Origin: Lentzea californiensis
GTDB taxonomy: Bacteria; Actinomycetota; Actinomycetes; Mycobacteriales; Pseudonocardiaceae
Direction: 5' to 3'
NCBI RefSeq assembly: GCF_024648825.1
Contig: NZ_JANBBE010000003.1
Coordinates: 1 to 64,000 of the forward strand
DNA length: 64,000 bases
Position 1 is the first letter of the stretch; each line of letters starts with the position of its first letter. Shown one piece after another: positions 35,401 through 41,784 of the stretch. The notes beneath the pieces were generated by a model. That model made no database searches. It saw only the letters and a program-made list of their open reading frames with translations, and was not told where the DNA came from. The position numbers were made by a program, and so were the translations under genes.

Positions 35401-35980
35401 TCGGCTGCCCGGCCAGGTACTCGTGCGCCGCGCTGACCAGCTCGGCCTCCGAGCCCTTGGCCGAGAAGGCCTCCTCGATCGTCTCCGCCTGCTCCGCGAT
35501 CAGCTGCCGCGCCTGCTCGGCCTTCGCCGGATCGACCGTGAACTCTGGCGCCGGGGGAAACCCGCGCTGCCGCACCGCGTCGCGCAGCCACGCCCTGGGC
35601 ATGACCCAGGCGTCTTCGTCGATGGGGGGCGTGGGCTCGGCGGCGGGCTGCGTGCGGGAGGTGCCAGCTGCGCCGGTGGCGGGTTGCCCGGCCGCGGCAG
35701 GTGCAGCGGTGGCGGGCTCGGCGGCGGCGGGTGTGGCGGCGGGCTGGCCGGTCGTGGGCTGCTGGACCCCGGAGGCGGCTTCGGGTCTGTAGCCCTTCTT
35801 CTCCTTTTCGGCCACCAGTTTCGCGATGTGCGCGGCGGCTGCATCGGCGGAGGCCAGCTCCTTGGTCTGGGTCTGGCCGGCGGCGCCCAGCCGTCCGAAC
35901 CGGACGGTGACCGTCGCGCCGTCCTGCCCGATCTCCCAGAACTTCGCGGAGCCGTCCGCGACGAGTTCCCACCTGCGCAC
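32405..35980 (-). CDS. WGR domain + DUF4132 protein, second copy (YehI/MolR-like)
   Basis: 1191 aa from GTG 35980, which has a CAGGAGGT ribosome-binding site. A longer open frame upstream is excluded because it runs through the promoter. The WGR domain is at about residues 1-75 (RRWELVADGSAKFWEI, VTVRFGRLGAAGQTQTK). A Pro/Ala-rich linker follows, then helical repeats. The C-terminal DUF4132 is marked by YGPRQFTVGFDEQLKPFVLD and LPKPGAKDDQEQ. WGR domains in PARPs sense DNA ends or nucleic acid. It leads the five-gene overlapping cassette and has its own damage-type promoter. Confidence 0.9.
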   Translation of the reverse strand: MRRWELVADGSAKFWEIGQDGATVTVRFGRLGAAGQTQTKELASADAAAAHIAKLVAEKEKKGYRPEAASGVQQPTTGQPAATPAAAEPATAAPAAAGQPATGAAGTSRTQPAAEPTPPIDEDAWVMPRAWLRDAVRQRGFPPAPEFTVDPAKAEQARQLIAEQAETIEEAFSAKGSEAELVSAAHEYLAGQPNPVGAAAIAAITKASVPAVHAWIADHGLAFATTAVVQLASLAYCDLRNQHGRWTGIGLRYRTGNFHTTIGEPEGLMLTAVRYAIAVAAPEERAAAESALEEFGESETGQELRCYLIPERADWFTEVRKYRYTRSRWWMLTSSARSLEDFRAIDESLTTSAFVLYTAVYVLGPAVAPLLAKELDSDSYHQRTGGRKQALTVLAALPTDEAFTILLDRLDGKNVLPAAVSAMRAFPVRAARLLAERASSDEAVRRLLNVHLRSNPHLTVPGEVAALLAESAEAIVPEGSADQLPPLLASPSWLHRRKPVKPVVLENLPLQEPAVSWLPGEQAEWLASGSSWLQDQRDWRKLLKEYLAGVFDYYDNDLFLLAPDDEVRHLLADWTPNYSWGVEEWGKNLAARFGVDAAPPLLRHVQSAPAATGTLLMPFATAEVATQMADWFARTKSARRWGLEWLARHREQAARLLIPAAAGKAGVPRRNAEAALRHLNNNLGVDVAAIAGECGAEAAIGVVLSVDPVDVLPAKLPAIGEWADTRLLPQVLLADRRHALSAEAAGHLLMTAALSKPGELYAGLPIVREALDRDSLAAFAWAAFQAWEQAGAPPKESWALSALGWFGDDSTVRALSPLIRNWPGQSQHARAVTGLDVLADIGTEVALSHLNGIAEKVSFKGLKSKAQEKVAQIAAELGLSRDQLSDRLVPRLGLDDAATLVVDYGPRQFTVGFDEQLKPFVLDPDGKRRKDLPKPGAKDDQEQAPLEHKRFMALKKDVRTIASDQIQRLERAMVNQRTWTAEEFHTVLAAHPLLWHLVRRLVWITGEGASFRLAEDRTLADANDDEFTLPETAVVRVAHAVDLRDAAAAWGEVFADYEILQPFPQLGRPVHLVASGEDVLPRLKKSCDTPYPIGKILGLTKRGWVRGEPQDAGVECWITRPFPGGGALVAAMDPGIAVGAMDVFPEVGFSDMWFSPSGHGTWSAPRDAPATFAIDPITLSEILSELESLQS

Positions 35981-36024
35981 TGCCGTACCTCCTGGGGACA
36001 CGCAAAAGGAGTTGATGTGCATGG

Positions 36025-36047
36025 ACGTTACCCAGGGGGTCTGACAA
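36025..36047 (-). promoter_or_regulatory. RecA-NDp/PafBC-like DNA-damage promoter, copy 2
   Basis: On the minus strand, TTGTCAGAC, 8 nt (CCCCTGGG), then TAACGT fits the actinobacterial motif TTGTCRGTG-N8-TAnnnT at all positions except two of GTG. The expected transcription start (about 36018) lies 38 nt before the GTG start of the DUF4132 gene. Confidence 0.65.
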
Positions 36048-36086
36048 TTCTTCACGGTCGGTGCGAAGAGCTGATCAGACCCCCTG
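36033..36086. repeat. 12-bp perfect inverted repeat overlapping promoter copy 2
   Basis: CAGGGGGTCTGA (36033-36044) and TCAGACCCCCTG (36075-36086), 30-nt spacer, between the two DUF4132 genes. It could terminate transcription from the upstream copy or be a regulator-binding pair around the promoter spacer. Confidence 0.6.
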
Positions 36087-36096
36087 AGCGCGGGGC

Positions 36097-39000
36097 TCAC
36101 GACTGCAGTGACTCCAGTTCGGACAGCACTTCCGAGGCCGTGATGGCGTCGGTGGTCAAGGTGCTCGCCGCGTTGCGGTGGGGGGACCAGTAGCCGTACC
36201 CGTCGGCGGAGAACCACACCTCGGTGAACTTGACCTCGGGGAATATGTCGATCGCGCCCACCGCGATGCCGGGGTCCAGCGACGCGACCAGGGCGCCACC
36301 GGAGGGCAGCGGCCGGGTGATCCAGCACTCCACGCCGCCGTCCTGGGGTTCGCCGCGGTTCCAGCCCTTCTTGGTGAGGCTGAGGATCTTGCCCACCGGG
36401 AGGTCCACGTTGCAGTACTTCCCGAGGTGGGGCAGGAGGTCCTCGCCCGCGGGCACCAGGTGCAGCGGGCGGCCCAACTGCGGGAACGGCTGGAGGATCT
36501 CGTAGTCGGCGAAGACCTCGCCCCACGCCTCCAGTTCCGGCCGGAGGTCGACCGGGTGGGCCACGCGGACGGTGGCGGCCTCGGGGAGCGTGAACTCGTC
36601 GTCACCGGAGTCGGCGAGAGTGCGGTCCTCGGCCAGGCGGAAGGACTGGCCGTCGGCGGTGATCCACACCAGGCGGCGGACGATGTGCCACAGCAGCGGG
36701 TGGCCCGCCAGGACGGTGTGGAACTCCTCGGCGGTCCAGGTGCGCTGGTCGACCATCGCGCGTTCGAGGCGGTGGATCTGGTCGGACGCGACGGCGCGGA
36801 CGTCCTTCTTCAGTGCCGCGAACCGCTTGTGCTCCAGCGGGGCCTGGTCCTGGTCGTCCTTCGCGCCGGGCTTCGGGAGGTCCTTGCGGCGCTTGCCGTC
36901 CGGGTCCAGCACGAACGGCTTGAGCTGTTCGTCGAAGCCCACGGTGAACTGGCGCGGGCCGTAGTCGATCACCAGGGTCGCCGCGTCGTCGAGGCCCAGG
37001 CGCGGCACGAGGCGGTCTGCCAGCTGGTCGCGGGACAGGCCCAGTTCGTCGGCGATCTGGGAGACCTTCTCCTGCGCCTTCGTCTTGAGGCCCTTGAACT
37101 TCACCTTCTCGGCGATGCTGTTCAGGTGCGACAGCGCGACCTCGGTGCCGATGTCGGCGAGCACGTCGAGACCCGTGACCGCCCTGGTGTGCTGGCTCTC
37201 GCCCGGCCAGACGCGGATCAACGGCGACAGGGCGCGCACCGTCGAGTCGTTGCCGAACCAGCCGAGCGCGGTCAGCGCCCAGCCTTCCTTCGACGGCGCG
37301 CCGACCTCCTGCCAGCGTTGGAAGACGGCCCACGCGAACTCCGCCAGCGAGTCCTCGTCGAGCGCCTCGCGGGCGATCGGCAGGCCCGCGTAGACGTCGC
37401 CCGGCTTGGACAGCGCGGCGGTCATCAGCAGATGACGCGCGGCTTCGGCGGACAGGGCCTGCCTGCGGTCGCGCAGCAGGACCTGGGGCAGCAGGCGGGT
37501 GTCCGCCCACTCGCCGAGCACGGGCAGCTTGGCGGGCAGCACGTCGACCGGGTCGACGGCCAGGAAGGACTCCAGGGCGGCGGCCGCGGCAGGGCTCGGC
37601 GCGAGCGCCACCACGTCCACACCGAGTCCGTGCAGGTGGCGGATCGCCGTCTCGGCGTTGCGCCGCTCGGCACCGGGCTTGCCCAGGGCGGCGGGAACCA
37701 GGAAGCGCGCGGCCTGTTCGCGGTGCCGGGCTAGCCAGCTCAGCGCGGTCTTGCGCACCTGCTTGAGCCGCACCAGCCAGTCCGCCATCAGCGCGGCCAC
37801 CTCGGGCGTCGCGAACGGCAGCAGGATGACCGCAGTCGACGAGTTGATCTCCGCGATGCGCAGCAGGGCGGGCAGGGCGTCGAAGCCGAACTTCGCGGCC
37901 AGCCGCTTGCCGGCCGATTCCGCGCTCCAGCCCAGGCGCGGCTGCCAGTCCGCGAGGAGGTGCCGGACCTCGTCCTCGGGCGCCCCGATGAGCAGGTCGG
38001 CCATGCGGTACCCGATGCGGCCCGCCTCGTACTCCGCCAGCCAGTGCTGCCAGGTCTTGTAGGGGTTGGTGTCCCAGTGGCCGTCCTTCAGCCACGCCTC
38101 CCGCTCACCGGGCTGCCACGTGATCGACGCGCTGGGCACCGGGAGGTCCGGCACCACCGCCGGCTTCACCGGAGGCTTCCGGTTCAGCCACGGGGGCGAG
38201 GCCAGCACCGGCGGCAACGCCTCCGCGGGTGCCTCCGGCAGTGCCGCCGTCTCGACCTCGACGAACCCCTCAGGTGCTTCCAGGTGCGGGTACGTCTTCA
38301 GGTGCACGCTGAGCAACCGGCGGAACTCTTCGTTGCCGGCGGAGCGTTCTCCGAGCAGCCGAGCCGCCCTGGCCGGGAACGCCGCCATCATGGACAGCAC
38401 CGTCGGACGCACGTACTTGGTGTCGATCCGGTCGAGCAGCAGGGCGAACGCCTCGTCGGTGGGCAGCGTGGAGAGGGTCTTCAGCACCTGCTTGCGGGTG
38501 TCCGCGCGCTGGTACTGGTGGTCGAGAGACTGCGCGAGCAGCGGCGCGATCGCCGGACCCAGCACGTACAGCGCCGTGTGCAGGACGACCGAGTGGTTGG
38601 CCACCGAGGACGGCGCGGCCTCGAACTCCTCGTACGTGCTTGCACTGCAGTGCAGGAGCCACCAGCGGGTGCCCGTGTGCGGCGTCTGGCACGCCTCCTG
38701 GAACCAGTCTGGCCTGCCCGGCATCAGGAACGAACGCACCAGCTTCGAGTTGGGCTCGTCGATCTCGCCCAGCCTGCTCAGCACGGCTTCCGCGGCGCTG
38801 CGCTCGGCGTCCTGCGCGATCGCGAGCGCGTACCGGACCGCGATGAGCATCTTGCATTCGGCGCTGCCGATGGTGATGTGGACGAACCCGCCGCGCGATG
38901 CCAGGCGTTCGTTGCCGTAGGCGCTCTGGTGCGACAGCCACTCCCGGCTGCAGAACACCCGCATGAACTCGGCGGTGGCCTCCGTCGCGAACACCAGGCC

Positions 39001-39612
39001 GTGGTCGGCGATCCAGGCGTGCACGGACTGCTCGCCGCTGGTCAGGATGGCCGCGATCGCCGCCGCGCCCGCCGGGTTCGGCCGCCCGGCGAGGTGTTCG
39101 CGCGCCGCCCGCACGAGATCGAGGTCGGACGCCGGTTCGGACAGGACCCGCTCGATCGTGGCCCCCTGCTCGCCGATCCGCTGCCTGGCCTGCTCGGCCA
39201 GAGCGGTGTCGACGGAGAACTCCGGGGCGGGGTGGAAGCCGCGCTGCCGCACCACGTCACGCAGCCACACCTTGGGCATGACCCAGGTGTCCTCGTCGAC
39301 GGGGGCCGGAGGAGGGGCGGCGGTGACGGTCTGAGTGGGTGAGCTGGAAGCAGCGATCGGTGCGGAAGCGGGTTCCGTGGGAACCGGAGTGGTGCCGGCA
39401 GCCAGGGCCGCGGTCGCGCGGTAGCCCTTCTTCTCCTTCTCCGCCACCAGCTTCGCCACGTGGGCCTCTGCCGCCTCCACGGAGGCGAGCTCCTTGGTCT
39501 GGGTTTGGCCGTGCGTGTCCAGCCGTCCGAACCGGACGGTGACCGAGGCACCGTTCCGTTCGACCTCCCAGAACTTCGCCGCGCTGCCCGAGACGAGCTC
39601 CCACCTGCGCAC
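36097..39612 (-). CDS. WGR domain + DUF4132 protein, first copy (YehI/MolR-like)
   Basis: 1171 aa from GTG 39612, same start context (RRWELVSGSAAKFWEV) as its paralogue. WGR domain about residues 1-75, linker, helical repeats, C-terminal DUF4132 with almost the same YGPRQFTVGFDEQLKPFVLD and LPKPGAKDDQDQ segments. The two copies are most alike over the last third and at the WGR domain, while the middle has diverged. It has an independent promoter of the same type and a leader of about 125 nt. It sits upstream of, and is probably co-induced with, the MoxR cassette. Confidence 0.9.
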   Translation of the reverse strand: MRRWELVSGSAAKFWEVERNGASVTVRFGRLDTHGQTQTKELASVEAAEAHVAKLVAEKEKKGYRATAALAAGTTPVPTEPASAPIAASSSPTQTVTAAPPPAPVDEDTWVMPKVWLRDVVRQRGFHPAPEFSVDTALAEQARQRIGEQGATIERVLSEPASDLDLVRAAREHLAGRPNPAGAAAIAAILTSGEQSVHAWIADHGLVFATEATAEFMRVFCSREWLSHQSAYGNERLASRGGFVHITIGSAECKMLIAVRYALAIAQDAERSAAEAVLSRLGEIDEPNSKLVRSFLMPGRPDWFQEACQTPHTGTRWWLLHCSASTYEEFEAAPSSVANHSVVLHTALYVLGPAIAPLLAQSLDHQYQRADTRKQVLKTLSTLPTDEAFALLLDRIDTKYVRPTVLSMMAAFPARAARLLGERSAGNEEFRRLLSVHLKTYPHLEAPEGFVEVETAALPEAPAEALPPVLASPPWLNRKPPVKPAVVPDLPVPSASITWQPGEREAWLKDGHWDTNPYKTWQHWLAEYEAGRIGYRMADLLIGAPEDEVRHLLADWQPRLGWSAESAGKRLAAKFGFDALPALLRIAEINSSTAVILLPFATPEVAALMADWLVRLKQVRKTALSWLARHREQAARFLVPAALGKPGAERRNAETAIRHLHGLGVDVVALAPSPAAAAALESFLAVDPVDVLPAKLPVLGEWADTRLLPQVLLRDRRQALSAEAARHLLMTAALSKPGDVYAGLPIAREALDEDSLAEFAWAVFQRWQEVGAPSKEGWALTALGWFGNDSTVRALSPLIRVWPGESQHTRAVTGLDVLADIGTEVALSHLNSIAEKVKFKGLKTKAQEKVSQIADELGLSRDQLADRLVPRLGLDDAATLVIDYGPRQFTVGFDEQLKPFVLDPDGKRRKDLPKPGAKDDQDQAPLEHKRFAALKKDVRAVASDQIHRLERAMVDQRTWTAEEFHTVLAGHPLLWHIVRRLVWITADGQSFRLAEDRTLADSGDDEFTLPEAATVRVAHPVDLRPELEAWGEVFADYEILQPFPQLGRPLHLVPAGEDLLPHLGKYCNVDLPVGKILSLTKKGWNRGEPQDGGVECWITRPLPSGGALVASLDPGIAVGAIDIFPEVKFTEVWFSADGYGYWSPHRNAASTLTTDAITASEVLSELESLQS

Positions 39613-39707
39613 TGACTGTCCCTGCTTTCGATCGGAGTTGCCGGCGTCGGTCGTGCCGAGCCGGTCTGACGCTGGTGGTCGATCAACCGTTCCCGTACAC
39701 CGAAAAA

Positions 39708-39756
39708 CCCCCTGAGTCCGATCCGGAACCGATGTCCACGGAACGTACTCAGGGGG
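39708..39756. repeat. 10-bp inverted repeat around promoter copy 1
   Basis: CCCCCTGAGT (39708-39717) and ACTCAGGGGG (39747-39756), 29-nt spacer. As at copy 2, one arm coincides with the promoter spacer, but here the partner lies downstream in the transcribed leader instead of upstream. Confidence 0.6.
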
Positions 39757-39764
39757 TCTGACAA
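39742..39764 (-). promoter_or_regulatory. RecA-NDp/PafBC-like DNA-damage promoter, copy 1
   Basis: On the minus strand, TTGTCAGAC, 8 nt (CCCCTGAG), then TACGTT. The first 15 nt are identical to copy 2, including the deviation from GTG to GAC, and the TAnnnT element is conserved. It lies about 130 nt before the first DUF4132 gene. Confidence 0.65.
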
Positions 39765-39790
39765 TTTTGTCGATCAAGTGGAACAGCTGG

Positions 39791-41332
39791 TCAGAGCTTC
39801 CACCACAGCGCGGTGTCCGGCGGGAGGAGCAGCAGCCCGTCGCGCACCCCGTAGTACGACGAGGCCAGCAGGACCGAGCCCGGGTCCGGCAGTTCCACGA
39901 CGGCTCCGGACAGGTTCACCGCGCACGCGACGCCGTCCCGTTCGAACCACAGCACGCCGGCCGGGCCGTCGACCCAGGTGAGGCCGGCACCCAGTGCCGG
40001 GTTCTCGCGGCGCACGCGCAAGGCGTTGCGGTAGAAGGACAGCATCGAGTCCTGGTCGCCCGCCTGGGCCTCCACGCTGAGCTTCGCCCAGTCGGCGGGC
40101 TGCGGCAGCCACGACCCGCCGGTGCCGAAGCCGAGCGACGGCCCGGAAGCCGCCCACGGCAACGGGACGCGGCACCCGTCGCGACCGCGTTCGGTGTGAT
40201 CCGACCGCTCCCACATCGGGTCCTGCAGCACCTCGTCCGGCAGGTCCAGCACCTCGGGCAGCCCGAGCTCCTCGCCCTGGTACAAGTACACCGATCCCGG
40301 CAACGCCAGCATCAACGCCAACGCAGCGCGCGCACGGCGCAGACCGGTCTCACCGCCGCCGTACCGCGTCACGTGCCGTTGCACGTCATGGTTCGACAAC
40401 ACCCAAGTGGTGGGCGCCCCAACGGGTTCGACGGCGGCCAGTGACGAGTCGATGACCGACCGCACCGCGTCGTAGGTCCAGTCGGCGGAGAGGTAGTGGA
40501 AGTTGAAGGCCTGGTGCATCTCGTCGGGACGCAGGTACATCGCCGTCCGCTCGGCCGAGGGCGTCCACGCCTCCGCGACGAGCACCCGCTCGCCTGGGTA
40601 CGAGTCCACGACCGCACGCCACTCGCGGTGGATCTCGTGCACGCCGTCCTGGTCGAAGAACGGCAACGACTCCGTGCCCAGCAGCTTGAGCTGGTCGGTG
40701 TGGCCGATGTCGGGCAGCCCCGGCGCCTTGATCATCCCGTGTGCCACGTCCACCCGGAACCCGTCGACGCCCAGGTCGAGCCAGAACCGCAGCACGTCGA
40801 GGAACTCCGCGCGCACCTCGGGCAGTTCCCAGTTCAGGTCCGGCTGCTCCGGCGCGAACAGGTGCAGGTACCAGGACCCGTCGGCCACCCGCGTCCACGC
40901 GGGACCGCCGAAGACCGACTCCCAGTCGTTAGGCGGCTGGTCCCCGACGCCCTCGCGGAACATGTAGCGCTCACGGCCACTTCCGGCCAGCGCCTCCTGG
41001 AACCAAGCGTGCTGGTCGGAGGTGTGGTTCGGCACGATGTCGACGATCACCCGGATGCCGAGCGTGTGCGCGTCGTCCACCAACGCGCGCACGTCGTCGA
41101 GCCCGCCGAACTGCGGGTCGACCGCGCGGTAGTCCGCGACGTCGTAGCCGCCGTCCGCCATCGGCGACGAGTAGAACGGCGTGATCCAGACCGCGTCGAC
41201 TCCTAGGTCGCGCAGGTAGGGCAGGCGCGAGCGGATACCGGGCAGGTCGCCGACACCGTCGCCGTCCGAGTCGGCGAAGCTGCGCACGTAGACCTGGTAG
41301 ATGACGGCGTGGCGCCACCAGTCGTGGGACAT
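39791..41332 (-). CDS. GH13 alpha-glucosidase/oligo-1,6-glucosidase
   Basis: 513 aa retaining glycoside hydrolase that cleaves alpha-glucosidic bonds of maltose, isomaltose or similar oligosaccharides in the cytoplasm (no signal peptide). The family regions are all present: DIVPNHTSDQHAWF, nucleophile Asp195 in GFRVDVAHGM, acid/base Glu254 in VAEAW, and Asp316 in SNHDVQRH. The start is ATG 41332. LacI-type TTGCAA operators lie directly upstream, and a LacI regulator is encoded 5 kb away. Trehalose synthase or sucrose hydrolase activity cannot be excluded. Confidence 0.93.
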   Translation of the reverse strand: MSHDWWRHAVIYQVYVRSFADSDGDGVGDLPGIRSRLPYLRDLGVDAVWITPFYSSPMADGGYDVADYRAVDPQFGGLDDVRALVDDAHTLGIRVIVDIVPNHTSDQHAWFQEALAGSGRERYMFREGVGDQPPNDWESVFGGPAWTRVADGSWYLHLFAPEQPDLNWELPEVRAEFLDVLRFWLDLGVDGFRVDVAHGMIKAPGLPDIGHTDQLKLLGTESLPFFDQDGVHEIHREWRAVVDSYPGERVLVAEAWTPSAERTAMYLRPDEMHQAFNFHYLSADWTYDAVRSVIDSSLAAVEPVGAPTTWVLSNHDVQRHVTRYGGGETGLRRARAALALMLALPGSVYLYQGEELGLPEVLDLPDEVLQDPMWERSDHTERGRDGCRVPLPWAASGPSLGFGTGGSWLPQPADWAKLSVEAQAGDQDSMLSFYRNALRVRRENPALGAGLTWVDGPAGVLWFERDGVACAVNLSGAVVELPDPGSVLLASSYYGVRDGLLLLPPDTALWWKL

Positions 41333-41375
41333 GTCCCTGCCTTCCGATGGGGTGTGTCAGCGGTCCAGGAAAGAC

Positions 41376-41398
41376 GTTGCAAAAGTTTTCCGCAAGTC
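41376..41398. promoter_or_regulatory. LacI/MalR-type operator, proximal
   Basis: GTTGCAAAAGTTTTCCGCAAGTC, an imperfect palindrome (TTGCAAAA...CGCAA) 44 nt upstream of the GH13 start, related to the better site at 41432. Confidence 0.55.
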
Positions 41399-41431
41399 GG
41401 CTTGAGGATTGGTGGAGAAGAGCCTCCAGTT

Positions 41432-41448
41432 CTGCAAACTTTTGCAAG
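41432..41448. promoter_or_regulatory. LacI/MalR-type operator, distal
   Basis: CTGCAAACTTTTGCAAG: TGCAAA..TTTTGCA palindrome, the shape of sites for maltose-type LacI repressors in actinomycetes. A further TTGCAA half-site follows at 41462-41467. It may affect both the leftward glucosidase gene and the rightward leader/tRNA transcript. Confidence 0.65.
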
Positions 41449-41526
41449 CTCGGATAATGCGTTGCAAGCGCGCCACGCCATCCGTCAGAGTGGATCTCGA
41501 CGAACCGGATGAAGGAGCCAGCCGTG

Positions 41527-41571
41527 ATGCAACCCATGCGCCATCAGCACTTCTGGTGCTCCTCGGCATGA
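41527..41571 (+). CDS. Candidate leader peptide (14 aa) ahead of the tRNA array
   Basis: GAAGGAG precedes GTG/ATG by 6/9 nt. From ATG the peptide is MQPMRHQHFWCSSA. Two Gln, two His and two Met codons occur in the first eight positions, then Phe-Trp-Cys. The ORF runs into the 5' arm of a hairpin and is followed by a strong terminator, which is the layout of a ribosome-mediated attenuator. The only genes downstream before the next convergent gene are tRNAs for Gln, His and Met. Too short for automated callers. Confidence 0.5.
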   Translation: MQPMRHQHFWCSSA

Positions 41572-41594
41572 GCTGACTCATGTCTCCGGGGAGC
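41558..41594 (+). promoter_or_regulatory. Attenuator/pause hairpin overlapping the leader ORF
   Basis: GCTCC (41558-41562) pairs with GGAGC (41590-41594) and CATGAG (41567-41572) with CTCATG (41577-41582). The 5' arm lies inside the leader ORF, so a translating or stalled ribosome would open it. Its last two bases are shared with the terminator stem. Confidence 0.5.
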
Positions 41595-41629
41595 CGTCCC
41601 GTCGCACTCAGCGACGAGGCGGCTTTTTT
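41593..41629 (+). terminator. Rho-independent terminator with T6 run, 3 nt before tRNA-Gln
   Basis: GCCGTCCCGTCGC pairs with GCGACGAGGCGGC (13-position stem with one C-A mismatch and one G-T pair) around ACTCA, followed by TTTTTT at 41624-41629. It is the best canonical terminator in the window, and the tRNA-Gln gene begins at 41632. Confidence 0.85.
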
Positions 41630-41631
41630 GA

Positions 41632-41704
41632 TGCCCGTTGGTCCAATTGGCACGGACACCGCGCTCTGAACGCGGAGATCGAGGTTCGAGTCCTCGACGG
41701 GCAG
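41632..41704 (+). tRNA. tRNA-Gln (anticodon CTG)
   Basis: Complete cloverleaf: acceptor TGCCCGT/ACGGGCA, D-stem GTCC/GGAC with a GG-containing loop (AATTGGCAC), anticodon stem CCGCG/CGCGG with loop CTCTGAA (CTG at 41666-41668), T-arm CGAGG-TTCGAGT-CCTCG. Starts with T as glutamine tRNAs do; CCA is not encoded. The body sequence differs from the usual actinomycete tRNA-Gln as I recall it. Confidence 0.9.
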
Positions 41705-41706
41705 CC

Positions 41707-41783
41707 GTGACCGAAGCCGAAGCAGTCGAGGCACCAGGTTGTGGTCCTGGTCGAAGCCGGTGCGAGTCCGGTCGGTCACTCCA
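41707..41783 (+). tRNA. tRNA-His-like (anticodon GTG), unusual T-loop and discriminator
   Basis: Acceptor GTGACCG/CGGTCAC, D-arm GCC...GGC, anticodon stem CCAGG/CCTGG with loop TTGTGGT (GTG at 41741-41743), T-arm GCCGG-TGCGAGT-CCGGT. It ends T-CCA, with CCA encoded. The T-loop has G where pseudouridine-55 is expected. G41707 and C41779 could act as the histidine G-1:C73 pair if the acceptor is shifted by one. Only 2 nt separate it from tRNA-Gln. Confidence 0.75.
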
Positions 41784-41784
41784 G

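Noticed and set aside
36097-39777. Longer start for the first WGR-DUF4132 gene (54 extra codons)
   Set aside because: That extension runs through the damage-type promoter and leader. The WGR domain and a ribosome-binding site begin at GTG 39612, exactly as in the paralogue.
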